NCBI GenBank assembly: GCA_036380435.1
Contig: DASVES010000276.1
Location: 1 to 12,510 of the forward strand
Reading direction: 5' to 3'
Origin: DASQDT01 sp036380435
GTDB taxonomy: Bacteria > Acidobacteriota > Blastocatellia > Pyrinomonadales > Pyrinomonadaceae
DNA: 12,510 bases
Made by a program: the position numbers and the translations under genes. The notes beneath the pieces are model-generated. The model was not told the origin of the DNA. It saw nothing but the letters and a program-made list of their open reading frames with translations, and did not search any database. Position 1 is the first letter of the stretch; every line of letters begins with the position of its first letter. Positions 6,350-12,510 of the stretch are shown piece by piece.

Positions 6350-7602
6350 GACACTCGGTTCAACTCCGCGGAAGGGGCCGTCTCGGAAACCACCTCCGGC
6401 GAAGGCTCCGGTATTTCTTCCGCATCGCCGACAGGGAGGGTGAACGAGACGCGTGTCCCGGCGCCTTCCCGGCCGTCTTCAATCCAGATGCGCCCGCCGT
6501 GAGCTTCCACGATCCCCTTCGCGACCGCCAGTCCCATCCCGGTTCCCTTCAGTCTGCGGCCGTCGCCGGCGTCGCCATCGCGCGTCGCGCGGAAGAACTT
6601 CTCGAAGACACGCTCGTGCAAATCGCGGGGGATACTTTCGCCCTCGTTCTCTACCGCAATGCGGATCGCGCGGTCGTCGGCGCGTTCCGCGGCGACGAGG
6701 ATGGTCGTGTCCGCCGGCGAATACTTCGCCGCGTTATCGACCAGCGTAAAAATCACTTCGGACACGGCGCGCGGGTCTACCTGCACGACGGGAATTTCGT
6801 CCTCAATGTTGACCCGAACTTCATGACGCCGCGTCAGCGGTTCGGCGCGTGTGAGCGCCGCCGTGATGATCTCGTCAACGGCCCCCCACCTGCGCCGCAA
6901 CTGCAACTCGCCCGCTTCGATGCGGGCCAGATCGATCAGTCCCTCGACGAAGCGGTTGAGCCGGTCGCATTCCTCGTCGATCACCTCCAGCATCTCCCGC
7001 CGCGCCTCCGCGTCGAGGGCCACCGACTCCCGGCCCGGCGTCCGCGCACGCAGCTCTTCCAACAGGGTGCTGATCGACGCTTTGATGGACGTGAGCGGGG
7101 TGCGAATGTCGTGGGTCACGGCGTCGAGCAGGGCCGACTTCAGCCGCTCGCTCTGGCGGAGCGCCTCGGCGTGGCTCGCGCGCTCGAAGGCGTCACGCAA
7201 CTCCGTGTAAAGCCGTTCTATCTCCTGCCGCCCGGCGTCGGCCTCTTCAGTGCGCCGCTTCGCGTGCGCCGAGAGCTGCCCCACGGTGACGGCGGTGATG
7301 AGAAAGGCGACGAGCGCAATCGAGTTGTCCCAGGCGTCAATCGTGAGCGTGCCGTATGGCGGCAGGAAGAAGAAGTTGAAGCATAGGACGCCAATGAGCG
7401 AGGCGGCCACAGCCGGCCGCGCCCCCCACCCGGTGGCGACGAAGAGCACGACGAGCAGGAGGGCGAGCGCGACCGTGGCGGCGTTGATGTGTGCGGCGTT
7501 GATGTGCCCGGCGGACAGCTTCAGCGCGGTCGTGACGGCGGCCACGCCCGCGACGGCCGCCACGTAACCCATCCGACTCTTTCCGAACGCCATCGGCCTC
7601 AT
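6346..7602 (-). CDS. kdpD: Short KdpD-like sensor histidine kinase without the N-terminal KdpD/Usp domains
   Basis: 418 residues versus about 900 for full KdpD. It begins directly with the KdpD-type four-TM block (DUF4118-like, about 12-112), which has the hallmark FNFFFLPPYGTLTI (75-88). A coiled linker (112-155), the HisKA domain with H164 (AVTHDIRTPLTSIKAS) and an ATPase domain follow: N-box N290 (LVDNAAKYS) and G2 box GTGMGLAVAKGIVEAHGG (353-370). The G1 box reads ENEGES (318-323), with Asn for the usual Asp and Ser for the second Gly. The roughly 360-residue cytoplasmic KdpD and Usp-like sensor region of E. coli KdpD is absent. The start at 7602 follows AGGAAG; Met4 is an alternative. 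It lies 53 bp after kup, so it is probably read from the kup promoter, and it overlaps its regulator. Confidence 0.9.
   Translation of the reverse strand: MRPMAFGKSRMGYVAAVAGVAAVTTALKLSAGHINAAHINAATVALALLLVVLFVATGWGARPAVAASLIGVLCFNFFFLPPYGTLTIDAWDNSIALVAFLITAVTVGQLSAHAKRRTEEADAGRQEIERLYTELRDAFERASHAEALRQSERLKSALLDAVTHDIRTPLTSIKASISTLLEELRARTPGRESVALDAEARREMLEVIDEECDRLNRFVEGLIDLARIEAGELQLRRRWGAVDEIITAALTRAEPLTRRHEVRVNIEDEIPVVQVDPRAVSEVIFTLVDNAAKYSPADTTILVAAERADDRAIRIAVENEGESIPRDLHERVFEKFFRATRDGDAGDGRRLKGTGMGLAVAKGIVEAHGGRIWIEDGREGAGTRVSFTLPVGDAEEIPEPSPEVVSETAPSAELNRVS
7478..7507. repeat. 15-bp tandem duplication inside the KdpD-like gene
   Basis: GCGGCGTTGATGTGT (7478-7492) is followed at once by GCGGCGTTGATGTGC (7493-7507), differing in the last base. 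On the coding strand it yields the doubled HINAAHINAA stretch (residues 33-42) at the loop before the second membrane segment. It keeps frame and looks like a recent slippage event. Confidence 0.8.
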
Positions 7603-7655
7603 GCTTCCTATTGTACGACAGGAAGGTAAGAGATGTGGGCCGTGCCCGTCGCGCG

Positions 7656-9593
7656 CTAAATCTCGACCTGCGAACCCATCTCGACGACGCGGTCAGGCGG
7701 CAGGCAGAAGTAGGCGGTAGCAGGCGAAGCATTGCGCGACATGAGAGCGAACAGCTTTTCGCGCCACAGCATCATGCCGGGGTGCTTGCCCGCGATGACC
7801 GTCTCGCGGCCGAGAAAGTAAGTCGTCTCCGCCGGGTCGAAGGCGAGGCCGGGCGTCTCCATGCTCGCCAGCACGCTGGGCACGTCCGGGTCTTCCATAA
7901 AGCCGTAGTTGATGACGACGCGGTAAAACTCGTGGCCAAGCGCCTGCACACTCACCCGCTCTTCCGGCTCGACATGCGGAACCTGCCTCGTCTTCACCGT
8001 CAGGAGCAGAACCCGCTCGTGCAGCACCTTGTTGTGTTCGAGGTTGTGCTCCAGCGCGGGCGGGGTGCCCGCCCCCGTGCCGTTCATGAAGACGGCCGTG
8101 CCGGGCACGCGCACCGGGGGAGTCTTGGCGATGTCGCGGAGGAAATCTTCAATCGGAATAGCAAGCGACAACATCCGCGAGGCGAGGATGCGTCGGCCCT
8201 TCTTCCACGTCATCATGAATAGAAAGATTCCTGCCCCGACGACGAGCGGGAACCAGCCGCCGGCCGGAATCTTGATGATGTTAGCCCCGAAGAACGCGAG
8301 GTCGATGACGAGGAAAAAGCCTGAAAGCCCGAGCGTCAGGGGCAGCCCCCAACCCCACTTCTCGCGTGTGACGACGCCGAGCAGGATGGTCGTGATGACC
8401 ATCGTCGCCGTGACGGCCACGCCGTAGGCGGCGGCCAGATTGCTCGACGAGCCGAAGCCGATGACGATGGCGATGCAGCCGATCATCAGCGCCCAGTTGA
8501 GCGCCGGGATATAGATTTGCCCCATCTCGGTCGAGGAGGTGTGCTCGATCTTCAGGCGCGGCATGAAGCCGAGTTGGATGGCCTGCATCGTGAGCGAATA
8601 CGCCCCTGAGATTAAAGCCTGCGAGGCGATGATCGCGGCGCAAGTGGCCAGCGCGATGAGCGGGTAGAGCGCCCACTCGGGGGCGAGGCGGTAGAAGGGA
8701 TTCTCGGCGACCGCCGGGTTCTCTATGAGCAGCGCCCCCTGACCGAGGTAGTTGAGCAGAAGAGCGGGCAGGACGAGCGCGTACCAGACGATGCGAATCG
8801 GGCGCTTCCCGAAGTGTCCCATGTCGGCGTAAAGAGCCTCGCCGCCCGTCACGACGAGGAAGACCGTGCCGAGCACGAGGAATCCGTGCCAGCCGTTGCG
8901 GATAAAAAAACTGAAGCCGTGGAGCGGATTGAACGCACCGATGACCGACGGGTGTCGGACGATCTGCGCGACGCCGAGCGCCGAGATGACGAAGAACCAC
9001 GCGAGCATGACGGGGCCGAACAGGCGACCGACTTTCGCCGTGCCACGGCTCTGGATGAGGAACAGGCCGACGATGATCACGACCGTCGCGGGCACGACGT
9101 AAGGGGCGAAGAGCGGCGTCGCCACGTTCAAGCCTTCGACAGCGCCGAGGACGGAGATGGCGGGCGTGATGATACCGTCGCCGTAGAGGAGCGCCGCCCC
9201 GAAGATGCCGAGCACGACGAGCCACTTGCGCTCGCTCTTGCTCACGATCTTGATCGGCGTCGCCAGTGCGGTGAGGGCGAGGATGCCGCCCTCACCGTGG
9301 TTGTCGGCGCGCAGGACAAAGACGCAGTACTTGATTGAGATGATGAGGACGAGCGCCCAGAAGATCAGCGACAGCACGCCAAAAATATTCTCGGGCGTGG
9401 GCGCAATCGCGTGCGGGCCGTGAAAGCACTCGCGCATCGCGTAGAGCGGGCTGGTGCCGATGTCGCCATACACGATGCCGAGCGCGGTGAGCGAGAGGAT
9501 GGCCAGATAGCGACCCCGCGGCTTGGCGGTGTGTGGGTGGCCTTGCGCGTCCGTGAGTGTCGTGTGGATATCTGCCGAGGCTGTTCCTGCCAT
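7656..9593 (-). CDS. kup: Low-affinity potassium uptake protein Kup (K+/H+ symporter)
   Basis: 645 residues, close to the 620-660 usual for Kup/HAK/KT proteins. A short hydrophilic N-terminus leads into the signature GIVYGDIGTSPLYAMREC (39-56). The rest of the N-terminal two thirds is hydrophobic, consistent with about 12 TMs, including DNHGEGGILALTAL in the region after TM2. The C-terminal cytoplasmic domain contains VLLLTVKTRQVPHV and VVINYGFMEDPDVP and ends RVVEMGSQVEI, the family-typical terminus. Kup imports potassium with protons and is important in acid or under osmotic stress. AGGA precedes the ATG by 8 nt. It is first in a kup, kdpD-like, kdpE-like transcription order. The operator at 9753-9783 lies 159 bp upstream, suggesting control by the downstream two-component pair; constitutive expression is the usual picture in E. 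coli, so this would be different. Confidence 0.97.
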   Translation of the reverse strand: MAGTASADIHTTLTDAQGHPHTAKPRGRYLAILSLTALGIVYGDIGTSPLYAMRECFHGPHAIAPTPENIFGVLSLIFWALVLIISIKYCVFVLRADNHGEGGILALTALATPIKIVSKSERKWLVVLGIFGAALLYGDGIITPAISVLGAVEGLNVATPLFAPYVVPATVVIIVGLFLIQSRGTAKVGRLFGPVMLAWFFVISALGVAQIVRHPSVIGAFNPLHGFSFFIRNGWHGFLVLGTVFLVVTGGEALYADMGHFGKRPIRIVWYALVLPALLLNYLGQGALLIENPAVAENPFYRLAPEWALYPLIALATCAAIIASQALISGAYSLTMQAIQLGFMPRLKIEHTSSTEMGQIYIPALNWALMIGCIAIVIGFGSSSNLAAAYGVAVTATMVITTILLGVVTREKWGWGLPLTLGLSGFFLVIDLAFFGANIIKIPAGGWFPLVVGAGIFLFMMTWKKGRRILASRMLSLAIPIEDFLRDIAKTPPVRVPGTAVFMNGTGAGTPPALEHNLEHNKVLHERVLLLTVKTRQVPHVEPEERVSVQALGHEFYRVVINYGFMEDPDVPSVLASMETPGLAFDPAETTYFLGRETVIAGKHPGMMLWREKLFALMSRNASPATAYFCLPPDRVVEMGSQVEI

Positions 9594-9741
9594 AGTCGTC
9601 CTGAAAGAAAAGAATCGTTGCTCGTGAAACGGTTACCGCCCGACCGCGGCGAAGGAGACCGAAGGCCGTCCCTCCATGGCCCTTCGTGTCACGACAATCA
9701 AATTGGGCGGACGAATTATTGCTGCTGGGAAAACCAGCGGG

Positions 9742-9783
9742 GTTAGGATGGCATAAAAGTTATAAAGATTTTGTAAAGATGCC
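9742..9783 (-). promoter_or_regulatory. KdpE/OmpR-type operator upstream of kup
   Basis: On the plus strand: ATAAAAGTT (9753-9761), ATAAAGATTTT (9762-9772) and GTAAAGATGCC (9773-9783), that is RTAAAG repeats at 9 and 11 bp. The run TTTGTAAAGAT is identical to the operator at 5598-5630, and similarity continues past the repeats into the promoter (on the minus strand, TTTAYGCCATYCT in both). A weak -10-like CCTAAC (9747-9742) lies where the other site has TTATAC. Distance to the kup start is 159 bp, against 161 bp at the other site. Confidence 0.65.
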
Positions 9784-9841
9784 GCCGACCTTCGTTGATC
9801 TGATGCAGGCGAATTGCCGGCCGTCAGACACCCGCAGACGC

Positions 9842-9881
9842 TTGTAAATTCTTGTAAACGGATGTCAATAAGACGTAAAAA
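9842..9881 (+). promoter_or_regulatory. GTAAA direct-repeat cluster before the orphan kinase gene
   Basis: GTAAA starts at 9844 and 9854, a degenerate GTCAA at 9864 and GTAAA at 9875, giving spacings of 10, 10 and 11 bp. The first two copies share TTGTAAA. The helical phasing and core resemble the two KdpE-type operators, but the flanking AGAT is missing. It ends about 80 bp before the kinase ATG and could control that gene or act from a distance on kup. Confidence 0.45.
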
Positions 9882-9911
9882 GCGCCCGGTCGAGTGCTGA
9901 CGACCGGGCGC
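9882..9911. terminator. GC-rich hairpin with A run before and T-rich run after
   Basis: GCGCCCGGTCG (9882-9892) pairs perfectly with CGACCGGGCGC (9901-9911) around an 8-nt loop. It is preceded by AAAAA and followed by GTTTGTTGT, so on the minus strand it reads as a textbook intrinsic terminator with TTTTT, and on the plus strand as a weaker one. No minus-strand gene ends here. It may instead attenuate the orphan kinase, whose ATG is 49 nt downstream, or block antisense reading into kup. Confidence 0.6.
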
Positions 9912-9960
9912 GTTTGTTGTATGTTATGCGCGTGCCCGTGTCGGGGCCTCCGCAGTATCG

Positions 9961-11655
9961 ATGTTAAAAGTCCGCACATTCTTCCGCAAGCACATCCTGT
10001 GGGTGGGGCTCGTGGCGGTCGTCGTCCCGCTGCTGAGCATCCTCGCGGTGCAGTACAACTCACTCAAGAAGCTGGAGAAGACTTCGAGCGTCGCCGACAA
10101 GATGTGGATGAAGAACTACCTGAGCGACGTCTCGAAGGAGGTCAAGTTCTTCTACCACACGAACGCCGAGCAGGTCTTGAACGTCCCGGCCTATTCCGTC
10201 TCGGCCGAGAACCTGCACAAGGTACGCAACCACTTCGGCAAGTGCGAGGTCGAGGGGTCGAAGCGCCTCTTCATCGTCGCGTTCGACGAGGGCGGCGGCT
10301 CGCAGACGCTCTTCTTCGACCCGCGCGCCCAGGCCCAACTCGTTGAGGCCACGCCCGCCGAGGTGCGCGCCGCCAACATCGTCGCCGCGCCCTACAAGAT
10401 GCTCAGCCAGGAGGGCACGGCCGTGGCGGGCGCGAAGATTTCCGAAGACCTGCGCGACCCCCAGAACCGCGTCATCTTCAAGCCCATCACCGACGAGTGG
10501 GCGCGCGTCGTCGGCGTGGCCGGGATGATCTTAGACACCGAGTTCTTCCGCGAGAAGTTTTTGCCTCGCGTCATCGCCGCGACGCTGCCGAAGTTCTTCC
10601 CCGACGAAGCGCGCGACAACGTCATCGTCACCGTCTACGACTCCGAGCAGAAGCTCGTCCACGCCACGCAAGCCCTCAAGGGGCAGAACGACGAGATCGC
10701 CACCAACCTGCCCTTCTTCTACGACTATCGTCTCGGCATCCGCAGCCGCCACATGACGCCCGAGCAGTGGGCGCGCTGGAACTTCAACTTCAACCTGACG
10801 CTCTCGCTCCTGATGACGCTCGTGCTGGTGAGCGGCATCGTCCTCGCGCTGCGGATGGCCTCGCGTGAGATGCACCTGTCGCAGATGAAGACCGACTTCG
10901 TCTCCAACGTCTCACACGAGCTGCGCACGCCGCTCTCGTCCATCCGCGTCTTCGGCGAGTTCATGAAGCTCGGGCGCGTGCGCGACCCGGAGAAGATGCG
11001 CGAGTACGGCGAACACATCGAGACCGAGAGCCGGCGTCTGACACAGCTCATCAACAACATCCTCGACTTCTCGAAGATCGAGTCGGGGCGCAAGACCTAT
11101 CGCGTGGAGCAGGTCTGTGTGGAGGAGTTGATCGCCGAGGTTTTGAAGACGTGCGAGGTGCGGCTGCGTCAGAACGACTTCGCGATTGTCTACGAGCCTT
11201 CGTCGCAGCCGCTGCCCGCCGCCTTCATCGACCGCGACGCCATCGAGCAGGCGCTGATGAATCTGCTCGACAACGCGGTCAAGTACTCCGAGTCGGCCGA
11301 GGTCAGGGAGGTCGTCGTCCGCGCCGGCTACGGGGGCGGCCTTATCCGCATCTCCGTGACGGATCACGGCGTGGGCATCCCCGCCTCTGAGCAGGGGAAG
11401 ATTTTCGAGAAGTTCTACCGCGTCTCGACGGGGCTGGTACACGACGTGAAGGGGAGCGGACTGGGTCTTTCGCTCGTCAAGCACATCGTCGAGGCGCACC
11501 GGGGGCGGGTGACGGTCGAGAGCGAGCCGGGGCGCGGCAGCACGTTCACCATCCTGCTGCCGGCGGCGGGCGGCGCGGCCGGGCAGGAGGAGACGCCGCA
11601 GCCGACGGACGCCATTGGCGGCGAGCAGCCGCTTAACCTCGGGTACAAGCACTGA
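9961..11655 (+). CDS. Orphan transmembrane sensor histidine kinase
   Basis: 564 residues. TM1 (about 13-30) and TM2 (about 278-298) enclose a 245-residue extracytoplasmic sensor region that I cannot assign to a named domain; it includes VYDSEQKLVHATQ (225-237). Directly after TM2, with little room for a HAMP domain, comes HisKA with H319 (FVSNVSHELRTPLSSIRVF) and INNILDFSKIESG (364-376). The ATPase domain has N438 (MNLLDNAVKYS), G1 DHGVGIP (468-474) with all key residues, the F-box FEKFYR and G2 GSGLGLSLVKHIVEAH (498-513). A Pro/Gly-rich tail of about 28 residues follows. No response regulator is adjacent on this strand; the nearest is the KdpE-like protein, which already has a coupled kinase. 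No good Shine-Dalgarno precedes the ATG at 9961, and no in-frame upstream start exists. Confidence 0.92.
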   Translation: MLKVRTFFRKHILWVGLVAVVVPLLSILAVQYNSLKKLEKTSSVADKMWMKNYLSDVSKEVKFFYHTNAEQVLNVPAYSVSAENLHKVRNHFGKCEVEGSKRLFIVAFDEGGGSQTLFFDPRAQAQLVEATPAEVRAANIVAAPYKMLSQEGTAVAGAKISEDLRDPQNRVIFKPITDEWARVVGVAGMILDTEFFREKFLPRVIAATLPKFFPDEARDNVIVTVYDSEQKLVHATQALKGQNDEIATNLPFFYDYRLGIRSRHMTPEQWARWNFNFNLTLSLLMTLVLVSGIVLALRMASREMHLSQMKTDFVSNVSHELRTPLSSIRVFGEFMKLGRVRDPEKMREYGEHIETESRRLTQLINNILDFSKIESGRKTYRVEQVCVEELIAEVLKTCEVRLRQNDFAIVYEPSSQPLPAAFIDRDAIEQALMNLLDNAVKYSESAEVREVVVRAGYGGGLIRISVTDHGVGIPASEQGKIFEKFYRVSTGLVHDVKGSGLGLSLVKHIVEAHRGRVTVESEPGRGSTFTILLPAAGGAAGQEETPQPTDAIGGEQPLNLGYKH

Positions 11656-11699
11656 TGTGGGCCGCGACCTGAGACAAACTTGATTTTATGGATAGTAGG

Positions 11700-11801
11700 A
11701 CTCACCGCAGAGGCGCAGAGGACGCAGAGTTCACGCCGCAGGGTTGAGTTCGGTTCAAGCCTCTGCGCGTCCTCCGCGTCCTCTGCGCCTCTGCGGTGAG
11801 T
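11700..11801. repeat. 102-bp palindromic repeat (CTCACCGCAGAGGCGCAGAG type)
   Basis: Perfect 26-bp inverted arms at 11700-11725 and 11776-11801, extendable by four positions inward with one mismatch, enclose a 50-bp centre. The arm begins ACTCACCGCAGAGGCGCAGA. The centre carries a further partial copy of the same CCTCTGCG-type sequence near 11760-11773. It lies 44 bp after the orphan kinase stop and has no transposase. From memory, sequences of this motif are widely scattered intergenic repeats in environmental bacterial genomes. Confidence 0.85.
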
Positions 11802-11870
11802 TGCCATACCCAATGCTCAACACGAAGCCAAACTGATCCTTTTGAACTTCGTACTCATCAAGGAGAGCGT

Positions 11871-12314
11871 ATGAAAAAGTTGATGCTGTTAGCCGTCGTC
11901 ACGGCCGCCGCGGGGCTGGCCGCGTGGCTCCCGGCGCGCGCGCAATCGGCCGAGGAGGCGGCCGTCCGCGCCGCCATCGAACACTATTTCCGCGCCCACG
12001 CAACGGGCTTGGGCGAGCACCACCGTAAGGTCTTCCACCCCGACGCCCGCCTCTTCGCCGTCCGCGATGGCAAGTACTGGACGCTCACCAGCGAGGAGTA
12101 CATCTCGCGCGCGCCGGGCAAGCCGCCCGCCGACGAGGCCGAGCGCAAGCGCGCCGTCGAGATGGTGGACATCGCCGGCAACGCGGCCGTCGCCAGAGTC
12201 GTCCTCGACTACCCCGACGTGAAGTTCACCGACTACATGTCGCTCCTCAAGATCGACGGCGAATGGAAGATCGTCAACAAGACGTTCCACGCCGAGCCGA
12301 AGACTAAAAAATGA
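11871..12314 (+). CDS. Exported NTF2-like protein, putative lumazine-binding type (Lumazine_bd_2)
   Basis: 147 residues. The signal peptide is MKKLMLLAVVTAAAGLAAWL followed by PARA-QS, with likely cleavage after residue 24. The mature part, about 120 residues, fits one SnoaL/NTF2-like cone fold: EEAAVRAAIEHYFRAHATG (28-46), then FHPDARLFAVRDGKYWTLT (55-73), strands AVARVVLDY (106-114), and the family-typical end YMSLLKIDGEWKIVNKTF (122-139). The start was set at 11871 by AGGAGA at 11861-11866 and the signal peptide; a longer in-frame reading from 11796 begins inside the palindromic repeat and is rejected. Biochemical function is unknown, since ligand binding in this family is poorly tested. 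A repeat of its C-terminus follows at once. Confidence 0.9.
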   Translation: MKKLMLLAVVTAAAGLAAWLPARAQSAEEAAVRAAIEHYFRAHATGLGEHHRKVFHPDARLFAVRDGKYWTLTSEEYISRAPGKPPADEAERKRAVEMVDIAGNAAVARVVLDYPDVKFTDYMSLLKIDGEWKIVNKTFHAEPKTKK

Positions 12315-12385
12315 GGTCGCTCCCCAAGATCGATGGGCAGTGGCAGATCGTCAACAAGACCTTCTCGGAACAACGCCGTCGATAG
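12311..12385 (+). pseudogene. 24-codon remnant of a second Lumazine_bd_2 gene
   Basis: The frame opens with ATG overlapping the previous stop (ATGA) and reads MRSLPKIDGQWQIVNKTF then SEQRRR and stop. It matches the end of the preceding protein. At DNA level 12317-12364 agrees with 12240-12287 at 41 of 48 positions, offset 77 bp. Nothing corresponding to the rest of the domain is present, so this is most simply the tail of a tandem paralogue lost by deletion, or a local duplication. Translation of the 24-residue peptide by coupling is possible but unsupported. Confidence 0.7.
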
Positions 12386-12407
12386 GAAGGTTGGCGACAA
12401 GTCTCCA

Positions 12408-12510
12408 CTAGCGGCCCGAGGCTTTCACCTGCGCCCCTAAAGCCTCAAGCGCAAGTCGCTTCTCGGCAAAGCCGAACGTACACACGGTCTGAGGATAAGC
12501 TGCGGGTCTA
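12408..12510 (-). CDS. Possible C-terminal end of a gene entering from the right edge
   Basis: On the minus strand a frame is open from the window edge for 33 codons to a TAG at 12408-12410, reading PQTVCTFGFAEKRLALEALG then AQVKASGR. The composition is protein-like, but the stretch is too short to assign a family, and no homologue is recognised. It may be chance. Nothing else is seen in 12386-12510. Confidence 0.2.
   Translation of the reverse strand, partial: RPAAYPQTVCTFGFAEKRLALEALGAQVKASGR

Larger units (their letters stand above)
9594..9960. other. Divergent regulatory region between kup and the orphan histidine kinase gene
   Basis: 367 bp without a gene. From the kup side it holds a leader of about 140 nt, a small GCTGG/CCAGC hairpin (9724-9738), the kup operator (9753-9783), a second GTAAA repeat cluster (9842-9881) and a strong hairpin (9882-9911). 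The A/T-rich operator block contrasts with the GC-rich surroundings. No small RNA or riboswitch was recognised. Confidence 0.7.

Noticed and set aside
11796..11870. Longer N-terminus for the NTF2-like protein
   Set aside because: It begins inside the palindromic repeat; the internal ATG at 11871 has AGGAGA and starts a clean signal peptide.
12386..12510. tRNA or other RNA gene at the right edge
   Set aside because: No cloverleaf or other recognisable fold was found; only a short open minus-strand frame is visible.

Overview
The window comes from a GC-rich bacterial chromosome. Gene content and style fit an Acidobacteriota-like soil or sediment bacterium: a large M28 membrane peptidase, a Kup/KdpDE-type potassium cluster, Lumazine_bd_2-type secreted proteins, and intergenic palindromes of the kind that litter such genomes. 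That placement is a guess from style; there is no rRNA or other marker here.

Layout, left to right. (1) Positions 1-746, minus strand: the first 248 codons of selD (selenide, water dikinase), cut by the left edge. Codon 12 is an in-frame TGA at exactly the catalytic Cys/Sec position, so this SelD is itself a selenoprotein and would be missed or mis-started by standard gene calling. (2) 1081-3819, plus strand: a small, extremely acidic protein of unknown function, then a 777-residue multi-pass M28 zinc peptidase with the architecture of eukaryotic ERMP1/Pff1. (3) A 117-bp nested palindrome, then a zeta-crystallin-type quinone oxidoreductase (4040-5002, plus). (4) 5056-9593, minus strand: a potassium block, transcribed kup, then a short KdpD-like histidine kinase, then a KdpE-like response regulator (4-bp overlap), then a two-TM small membrane protein behind its own promoter. 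No kdpFABC is present. (5) 9961-11655, plus strand: an orphan membrane histidine kinase divergent from kup. (6) A 102-bp palindrome, then a small exported Lumazine_bd_2/NTF2-like protein (11871-12314) followed by a 24-codon remnant that repeats its own C-terminus.

The most interesting links are two. First, the selenocysteine codon in selD has candidate recoding hairpins just downstream, implying that the organism has the full Sec decoding machinery elsewhere. Second, a matching A/T-rich operator lies about 160 bp upstream of both kup and the small membrane protein. It is built of three RTAAAG repeats at 11-bp (or 9/11-bp) period, the geometry expected for an OmpR/KdpE-family regulator. This suggests that the local KdpE-like regulator controls Kup and an uncharacterised membrane protein instead of a Kdp ATPase. 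A third cluster of GTAAA repeats (10/10/11 bp) precedes the orphan kinase.
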